DNA from: Glaesserella sp041814905 | Lineage (GTDB): Bacteria > Pseudomonadota > Gammaproteobacteria > Enterobacterales > Pasteurellaceae | Length of the DNA: 8,744 nucleotides | Reading direction: 5' to 3' | Assembly: GCF_041814905.1 (NCBI RefSeq) | Contig: NZ_JBGXYA010000071.1 | Location: 1 to 8,744, forward strand | Shown: positions 5,009-8,744 of the stretch, piece by piece | How the letters are laid out: each line of letters opens with the position of its first letter | How positions within the stretch are numbered: the first letter of the stretch is position 1 | Translations under genes and position numbers: made by a program | Notes under the pieces: generated by a model | Seen by the model: only the letters and a program-made list of their open reading frames with translations | Databases searched by the model: none | What the model was told of the DNA's origin: nothing

Positions 5009-5899
5009 CTACCAACTCACCCCATTAAACCTCTCTACCAAAAAATCCACCAATGTGCGGATGGTTAAAGGCAACTTGTGGCGAGAAGAATATAGGGCGT
5101 AAATTTGATAGGTTGGGAGTTGCCAATCGGTTAAGATTGACACTAATTGCTGGCTGGCTAAATATTCGTTTAAAAGATATTTCGGCAGCATTGCGATGCC
5201 GCCGCCTGCAAGCGTGAGATTTAACAAGGCGCCGGTGTCATTGGTGGTGAATTGGCTGGTGAGTTCTAGGCTGATTTCACGCTCATTTTGATAAAACTTC
5301 CACTCTTTGCGGTTGATATTGGCATGCGCCAAATAGATGTGTTCCACCAAATCCTGTGGTGTTTGGGGAACGCTCTTTTGAGCCAAATATTCAGGGCTGG
5401 CAACCAATAGCGAATGGCAAATCGCTAAAGGGCGGGCGATTAAATTCGGGTCAGGCTGATTGGTAAATCGAATCGCCAAATCGATGCGTTCATCAATTAA
5501 ATTGACCGATTGATCGCTTAATTGCAACTGAATATTCAGTTTCGGATGGCGTTGTAAGAAATCTTTGATCGCCAGTAACAAATGGGTGCTACCAAATGAT
5601 GAATTTGAGGCAATCCGCAGTGAGCCTTGCAACTCCCCTTGTTGTGCTAACACGTCTTGTTCAATTTCAGTAGCCAAAGCGACCATTTTTTGACAATGGG
5701 CTAAGGCACGCTCGCCTGCGGAAGTCAGCGAAACACGGCGCGTGGTGCGCTGTAATAATCGAGCATTAAACCACTCTTCCACCAATGCCACCGCTCTAGT
5801 GACCATTGGGCGGGATAAATCCAACCGATCTGCCGTTGCGGTAAAACTCCCCGTTTCAACCACAGTCAGAAAAATATTCATCGCCTCAATACGATCCAT
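5009..5899 (-). CDS. LysR-family transcriptional regulator (CrgA/DmlR-like group)
   Basis: The 296-residue length is standard for LysR proteins. The N-terminal winged helix-turn-helix spans about residues 1-60, with the helix-turn-helix at about 18-37 (SFTATADRLDLSRPMVTRAV) and RRVSLTSAGE closing it. The effector-binding domain follows from about residue 90 (GSLRIASNSSFG...), with DLAIRF near residue 144, typical of the CrgA/DmlR branch. The start has a strong GGAGG. It is divergent from the solute-binding protein gene across 122 bases containing a LysR-type palindrome, so it probably controls itself and that gene. The effector is unknown. Its last 14 codons are duplicated in the remnant at 1682-1723. 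Confidence 0.93.
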   Translation of the reverse strand: MDRIEAMNIFLTVVETGSFTATADRLDLSRPMVTRAVALVEEWFNARLLQRTTRRVSLTSAGERALAHCQKMVALATEIEQDVLAQQGELQGSLRIASNSSFGSTHLLLAIKDFLQRHPKLNIQLQLSDQSVNLIDERIDLAIRFTNQPDPNLIARPLAICHSLLVASPEYLAQKSVPQTPQDLVEHIYLAHANINRKEWKFYQNEREISLELTSQFTTNDTGALLNLTLAGGGIAMLPKYLLNEYLASQQLVSILTDWQLPTYQIYALYSSRHKLPLTIRTLVDFLVERFNGVSW

Positions 5900-5910
5900 A
5901 TCACTCCTCC

Positions 5911-5937
5911 ATTGTTACAATTTTTGTAATAATTATA
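5911..5937. promoter_or_regulatory. LysR-type palindrome and -10 box of the LysR gene
   Basis: TTACAA-TTT-TTGTAA (5915-5929) is a perfect inverted repeat that holds the T-N11-A core typical of LysR sites; ATT and AAT extend it one base out on each side. On the minus strand a TATAAT (complement of 5932-5937) sits just upstream of it, so the palindrome covers the transcription start of the LysR gene. That position fits autorepression. No good -35 box is seen. Confidence 0.6.
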
Positions 5938-5973
5938 TTCAAAATACGCTATTTTTCCCATTTTTTATTTCAA

Positions 5974-5979
5974 TATAAT
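5974..5979 (+). promoter_or_regulatory. -10 box of the solute-binding protein gene
   Basis: A perfect TATAAT in the context TTTCAATATAATGC, 42 bases before the ATG. The -35 region is only a T run, consistent with a promoter that needs an activator such as the divergent LysR protein. Confidence 0.5.
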
Positions 5980-6021
5980 GCAAATATTCAATAAACAACA
6001 TTACTCATTCAAGGAAAATAG

Positions 6022-7113
6022 ATGAAATTATTTGCAAAACTTACCCTAATTTCAACCGCGTTAATCGGCACGTCTGCCTTTGCGGTGGACGCTGAAACCC
6101 GTTCTTTAGAGGAACTTTATCAAGCAGCCGTTAAAGAAGGCGGCACGTTAGTCGTGTATGCCGGCGGCGACACCGCCGAACAACAAAACGGCATTAAAGC
6201 TGCCTTTGAAAAACGTTTCCCAAAAATGAAACTGCAAACCATCGTAGATTACAGCAAAGTACACGATGCCCGCATTGATTACCAACTGGAAACCAAAAAT
6301 CTGCAAGCGGACGTGGTGCAACTACAAACCTTGCAAGACTACCCACGTTGGAAAGCGGAAGGTGTATTAATGGCGTATAAACCACTGGGTTGGGATAAAG
6401 TTTACCCAGCGTTTAAAGATAAAGACGGCGCTTGGACAGGTGTATTTGTGGATGCGTTTAGCAACGTTTCAAACAAAACGGCGCTCGGCGATATTCCAAC
6501 GCCAACCACCTTTGCCGACTACACCAACCCGAAACTAAAAGGCAAAATCATCTCAACTTACCCGAACGATGATGATGCCGTGCTGTTCGGCTATAAGTTA
6601 GCGGTGGATAAATACGGTTGGAATTGGTTACAAAATTTAATGAAAAACGAACCGCACTTTGTGCGTGGCACACAAGCACCAGCAGATGAAGTGGAGGCTG
6701 GAACTTATGCGGCGACTTTCTCAACCGATGGAATGTTAAAAGCCGATCCTGAAGCGAAATCCCGATTTGTGTTACCGAGCGAAGAAGGTTTTGTGGCTTG
6801 GGCGCAACGTGCGGCGATTTTAAAAGACGCCAAACACCCGGCAGCGGCAAAACTTTATTTAAGCTGGTTATTAGATAAAGATTTCCAAGAAAATGTTTGG
6901 TATATGTGGCCTGTGCGTACAGACGTAAAACAACCTGAAGGCTATAAAGCCATTTGGGAATATCCAAACGCAAACTTAGCCCAATTTGAGCAATTTATGG
7001 AAAATCGTGCGGAAGTGGAAAAATTCCGTGCCCAAATTCGCCTGTTTGTTGGCGATGTGAAAGGTGAATCTTCTGCCGGCGAATGGGGCTTAACGCCAAA
7101 TCAAATGCGATAA
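6022..7113 (+). CDS. Periplasmic ABC-transporter solute-binding protein, orphan
   Basis: This 363-residue protein has a Sec signal peptide (MKLFAKLTLISTALIGTSAFA, cut after residue 21) and no lipobox, so it should be free in the periplasm. The start GGTLVVYAGGDTAEQQNGI (about 39-57), the middle block LKGKIISTYPNDDDAVLF and the C-terminal KLYLSWLLDKDFQENVWYMWPVRTDV are those of the COG1840-like solute-binding proteins that serve importers for iron, phosphonates and other small molecules. The paired tyrosines of ferric-binding FbpA proteins are not seen near the C-terminal YMWPVRTD, so I do not call it an iron protein. No permease or ATPase gene adjoins it: a terminator follows at once. It must use a transporter encoded elsewhere, or act as a sensor or scavenger. 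The start has AAGGAA five bases upstream. Control by the divergent LysR is inferred. Confidence 0.9.
   Translation: MKLFAKLTLISTALIGTSAFAVDAETRSLEELYQAAVKEGGTLVVYAGGDTAEQQNGIKAAFEKRFPKMKLQTIVDYSKVHDARIDYQLETKNLQADVVQLQTLQDYPRWKAEGVLMAYKPLGWDKVYPAFKDKDGAWTGVFVDAFSNVSNKTALGDIPTPTTFADYTNPKLKGKIISTYPNDDDAVLFGYKLAVDKYGWNWLQNLMKNEPHFVRGTQAPADEVEAGTYAATFSTDGMLKADPEAKSRFVLPSEEGFVAWAQRAAILKDAKHPAAAKLYLSWLLDKDFQENVWYMWPVRTDVKQPEGYKAIWEYPNANLAQFEQFMENRAEVEKFRAQIRLFVGDVKGESSAGEWGLTPNQMR
6651..6659 (-). repeat. DNA uptake word, AAGTGCGGT type
   Basis: Exact 9-mer on the minus strand inside the solute-binding protein gene; the coding strand reads ACCGCACTT within codons for Glu-Pro-His-Phe. Confidence 0.9.
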
Positions 7114-7141
7114 GCATTACACGTTAATGACATAACACAAA

Positions 7142-7150
7142 ACAAGCGGT
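7142..7150 (+). repeat. DNA uptake word, ACAAGCGGT type
   Basis: Exact 9-mer whose last three bases are the base of the terminator stem after the solute-binding protein gene. Confidence 0.9.
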
Positions 7151-7206
7151 GGGATTTGAAGAAAAGTTTGCAAATGCAAAATTTCATTCAATTCCCACCT
7201 CTTTTT
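7148..7206. terminator. Terminator between the convergent binding-protein and acetyltransferase genes
   Basis: GGTGGGATTTGAA (7148-7160) pairs with TTCAATTCCCACC (7187-7199), 12 of 13 positions, around a 26-base loop. A TCTTTTT tract follows on the plus strand, terminating the solute-binding gene. On the minus strand the stem is followed by GCTTGTTTTG, so it may also end the acetyltransferase operon. Confidence 0.75.
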
Positions 7207-7209
7207 CCC

Positions 7210-7677
7210 TTAAAGTTTCTGTTCCATCAAGGTTTTTAATGGTTCAAGCCCTAAGCGTTCGTAGAAACGAAATGCCCCTTGATTGTCATTCCAAACGTGA
7301 AGTGTCACGCTGTCGCAAGTGTTGGCTTTGGCAAAATCCACCACATACTGATACAACTTCTCGCCGATTTTCTTGCCTCGTTGTGACGCATCCACACAGA
7401 GATCGTCAATATACAACACCTTGCGATCAAATAACGCCGGAACGCCTTGTGTAATTTGATAAATGCAGAACGCATAGCCTTGCACCGTGCCGTTTTCATC
7501 TTCATACACAAAGATCGGCTTTTGTTCGTCTGCCATTAAGGCTAAAATTTCTTCATCGCTGTATTTGCGTTTACCTGCTTGGAAAATATCAGGGCGAGCT
7601 TCAACGTGAACAGCGTGAACTTGGTATAACAACTCGGCAATACGGGCGACATCATCGGCTTTTGCGGGTCTAATCAT
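7210..7677 (-). CDS. GNAT-family N-acetyltransferase
   Basis: This 155-residue protein is a complete GNAT domain. Motif A, which binds the acetyl-CoA pyrophosphate, is LYIDDLCVDASQRGKKIGEKL (88-108) with the RGKKIG loop at 100-105. Motif B is LHVWNDNQGAFRFYERLGLEP (126-146). The substrate is not known. It is the third gene of an operon with a PACE transporter and a MarR regulator. Its Shine-Dalgarno AGGAG overlaps the TAG stop of the MarR gene, which lies 8 bases before the ATG, so translation is coupled. The context suggests a role in detoxifying a compound that the transporter expels; that is inference only. Confidence 0.92.
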   Translation of the reverse strand: MIRPAKADDVARIAELLYQVHAVHVEARPDIFQAGKRKYSDEEILALMADEQKPIFVYEDENGTVQGYAFCIYQITQGVPALFDRKVLYIDDLCVDASQRGKKIGEKLYQYVVDFAKANTCDSVTLHVWNDNQGAFRFYERLGLEPLKTLMEQKL

Positions 7678-7685
7678 GGGTTCTC

Positions 7686-8111
7686 CTAAATCGTGTTTAA
7701 CTGTGTAGCAAGTTGATTTAATACCATTTCGGTCTCATCAAGCAACTGCTCAAATTTCTCCGTACCGAACTGCCGGCTTACTTGCAATTCTGCTTCGGTG
7801 AGCCGAGCGATAATCGGGTCGATAAAGAGTTTACCGCTTGCACTTAAAGCAATCAACTTACTGCGTTTGTCGTTCTCATCAGGCAGAAAAACCAAAAAAC
7901 CTTTTTGATCCAATTGTTTACAAACGGACGTGACGGTTTGTTTCGGCAAACTCCATTTATCGCCGATGGCGGTGGGCGAAGTCGCACCGTAACGACCGAT
8001 GGAATACAAAAAATGTAATTCGTTTAGAGTGAGTTGGTGTTGCTTCGCAACATTAGCGTAAATACTCGAGAGTTGTGCCGCCAGTTCCACCAATTTATCA
8101 AAAGGATTCAT
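7686..8111 (-). CDS. MarR-family transcriptional regulator
   Basis: A 141-residue MarR protein: dimerisation helices at both ends, winged helix-turn-helix at about 46-71 (PTAIGDKWSLPKQTVTSVCKQLDQKG), and the wing with the diagnostic DENDKRSKLIALSASG (78-93). I start it at the ATG at 8111 because GGAG (8119-8122) lies 7 bases upstream. The longer frame opens with a GTG at 8135, has no ribosome site and overlaps the transporter gene by 38 bases instead of 14. Genes of this family typically repress their own operon and release DNA when a phenolic or antimicrobial ligand binds. The 20-bp inverted repeat over the operon promoter is the likely operator. Confidence 0.9.
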   Translation of the reverse strand: MNPFDKLVELAAQLSSIYANVAKQHQLTLNELHFLYSIGRYGATSPTAIGDKWSLPKQTVTSVCKQLDQKGFLVFLPDENDKRSKLIALSASGKLFIDPIIARLTEAELQVSRQFGTEKFEQLLDETEMVLNQLATQLNTI

Positions 8112-8523
8112 GTTCGCGCTCCAAAAATTTGACACGGGTAATGTCGTAAAGCCAGTTAAACACCAAGGCGTACAGCATAATCAATAAACTCAATCCGATA
8201 TCCGCTAAAAAGGCGTGCCACAGGCTTAAATCCAATAAATACGCTACCACGGGAATGGTAAACAGCAATAACGTACACTCAAAACAGACCGTGTGCAGAA
8301 TCCGTAATTTCAGGCTGCGCGCTTCCCGCTTGCCGGTCGCGAATTTATCAAACACATAGTTAAACAAAAAGTTAAGCGCCATTGCCATCACGGACATAGC
8401 AACTCCGGTTCCCGCCGCCGCTTCAAGACTGAAATCCCCCGCCAATAACACCGCAACCGCACCGATTGCCATTGCCCCGATTTCAAATAAAAATGAATGA
8501 AAAAGACGTTCGTAAAAAGTCAT
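8098..8523 (-). CDS. PACE-family multidrug efflux transporter (AceI-like)
   Basis: This 141-residue protein is a four-helix membrane protein made of two BTP (bacterial transmembrane pair) units. Helix 1 starts with RLFHSFLFE (R6, H9, F13, E14), the proton-coupled RxxHxxxFE motif of AceI-type transporters. The second half repeats it as RILHTVCFE (R74, H77, F81, E82). N51, N55, FD at 58-59 and D108, N123, D127 fit the other PACE motifs. AceI itself exports chlorhexidine; other members export various biocides, possibly with polyamines as native substrate. AGGA lies 7 bases before the ATG. It is the first gene of the operon and overlaps the MarR start by 14 bases. Substrate prediction beyond the family is not possible. 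Confidence 0.92.
   Translation of the reverse strand: MTFYERLFHSFLFEIGAMAIGAVAVLLAGDFSLEAAAGTGVAMSVMAMALNFLFNYVFDKFATGKREARSLKLRILHTVCFECTLLLFTIPVVAYLLDLSLWHAFLADIGLSLLIMLYALVFNWLYDITRVKFLEREHESF
8119..8122 (-). promoter_or_regulatory. Ribosome-binding site that fixes the MarR start
   Basis: The complement reads GGAG, 7 bases before the ATG at 8109-8111, inside the end of the transporter gene. The alternative GTG at 8133-8135 has no comparable site. Confidence 0.7.
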
Positions 8524-8527
8524 TAAA

Positions 8528-8577
8528 TAATCCTATATCGTACTAAATTGCGATTATTTTAGTACGATATAGGATTA
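8528..8577. promoter_or_regulatory. 20-bp perfect inverted repeat, likely MarR operator
   Basis: The arms are 8528-8547 (TAATCCTATATCGTACTAAA) and 8558-8577, its exact complement, separated by 10 bases. The right arm covers the spacer of the operon promoter, and its inner end overlaps the -10 box; the left arm lies at and after the expected transcription start. The right arm is therefore not in the transcript, so this acts as DNA, not as an RNA hairpin. Confidence 0.75.
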
Positions 8578-8584
8578 AATACAA
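8556..8584 (-). promoter_or_regulatory. Promoter of the PACE-MarR-GNAT operon
   Basis: On the minus strand TTGTAT (8579-8584) is followed after exactly 17 bases by TAAAAT (8556-8561, five of six consensus). It lies 32 bases before the transporter ATG and is buried in the inverted repeat, so a bound repressor would block polymerase. Confidence 0.65.
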
Positions 8585-8622
8585 CCAACTTTGTAAGATT
8601 TGCAAAATTTGATTCGGATCTT

Positions 8623-8631
8623 ACCGCTTGT
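8623..8631 (-). repeat. DNA uptake word, ACAAGCGGT type
   Basis: Exact 9-mer on the minus strand in the divergent intergenic region. A short 7-bp inverted repeat GTAAGAT / ATCTTAC (8593-8599, 8618-8624) touches it. Confidence 0.9.
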
Positions 8632-8714
8632 AACTGCTTGTATTATTGCTTCACCCGCTAATGGACTTGTAAAATAATAAATCTTATTATAGACATTTAA
8701 AAAGGGACATTACC

Positions 8715-8744
8715 ATGCCTAACAGCACAGCACAGCACAGCACA
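8715..8744 (+). CDS. Start of a gene with a 5-base repeat in its first codons, 3' part outside the window
   Basis: An ATG with AAGGGA 7 bases upstream opens the frame Met-Pro-Asn-Ser-Thr-Ala-Gln-His-Ser-Thr, still open at the window edge. The ACAGC repeat makes the peptide cycle Ser-Thr-Ala-Gln-His. Because the unit is five bases, gain or loss of one unit shifts the frame, so the gene should switch on and off by slipped-strand mispairing. Repeats in this position in Pasteurellaceae mark surface proteins, LPS enzymes and type III DNA methyltransferases, but the product cannot be told from ten codons. Confidence 0.65.
   Translation, partial: MPNSTAQHST
8722..8744 (+). repeat. ACAGC pentanucleotide tandem repeat, at least 4.6 units
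   Basis: Four perfect ACAGC units (8722-8741) plus ACA run to the end of the window, so the true copy number is unknown. The tract begins four bases after the ATG codon of the reading frame. Confidence 0.9.

Noticed and set aside
6548..6973. Open frame of 141 codons on the minus strand
   Set aside because: It is antisense to the solute-binding protein, whose family match and signal peptide are clear.
6022..7113. Ferric-iron binding protein (FbpA/AfuA type)
   Set aside because: The paired C-terminal tyrosines that hold iron are not seen, and there are no iron-transport genes or Fur-like box nearby.
7149..7454. Open frame of 101 codons on the plus strand
   Set aside because: It runs through the terminator hairpin and antisense to conserved GNAT motifs.
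8112..8135. Longer MarR protein from a GTG at 8133-8135
   Set aside because: It lacks a ribosome-binding site and adds eight residues not seen in the family; the ATG at 8109-8111 has GGAG at the right distance.
8722..8744. Start of a CRISPR array
   Set aside because: The unit is five bases, perfectly contiguous, with no spacers.

Overview
The window looks like chromosomal accessory DNA from a Pasteurellaceae bacterium. The main reason is nine exact copies of that family's DNA-uptake words: four of AAGTGCGGT (the Haemophilus influenzae dialect) and five of ACAAGCGGT (the Actinobacillus pleuropneumoniae dialect), counting both strands. The near-even mix means I cannot name a genus. Gene density is normal and most proteins are ordinary Pasteurellaceae types.

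Layout, left to right. Positions 1-285 are the 3' end of an IS3/IS150-type insertion sequence with its right terminal repeat. Next come a leftward gene for a secreted SnoaL-like protein (358-801) and a leftward StbD/StbE (RelB/RelE-type) toxin-antitoxin operon (1047-1582) with its own promoter, operator-like repeat and a terminator made of two inverted uptake words. The stretch 1583-2007 has no intact gene. It holds the toxin-antitoxin promoter and a scar in which the last 14 codons of a LysR gene (leftward) and the last 51 codons of an alpha/beta hydrolase (rightward) face apart around an uptake-word hairpin. I read this as a divergent regulator/enzyme pair whose middle was lost.

Positions 2008-4895 hold two leftward genes. 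An AAA_14/DUF4143 ATPase is followed, 62 bases downstream, by an AT-rich 536-residue protein with coiled coils, three imperfect internal repeats and two membrane segments. The latter is the main unknown. A LysR regulator (5009-5899) and an orphan periplasmic solute-binding protein (6022-7113) are divergent around a 122-base intergenic region with a LysR-type palindrome. A terminator hairpin separates the binding protein from a leftward three-gene operon: a PACE-family efflux transporter, a MarR regulator and a GNAT acetyltransferase. Its promoter is covered by a perfect 20-bp inverted repeat, so self-repression by the MarR protein and induction by an antimicrobial is a coherent model.

The window ends about 30 bases into a rightward gene whose first codons are a run of ACAGC pentanucleotides, the hallmark of a phase-variable gene. 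The most interesting leads are this repeat tract, the palindrome over the PACE promoter, the decayed divergent pair, and the ATPase/coiled-coil membrane protein pair. No RNA gene or CRISPR array was seen.
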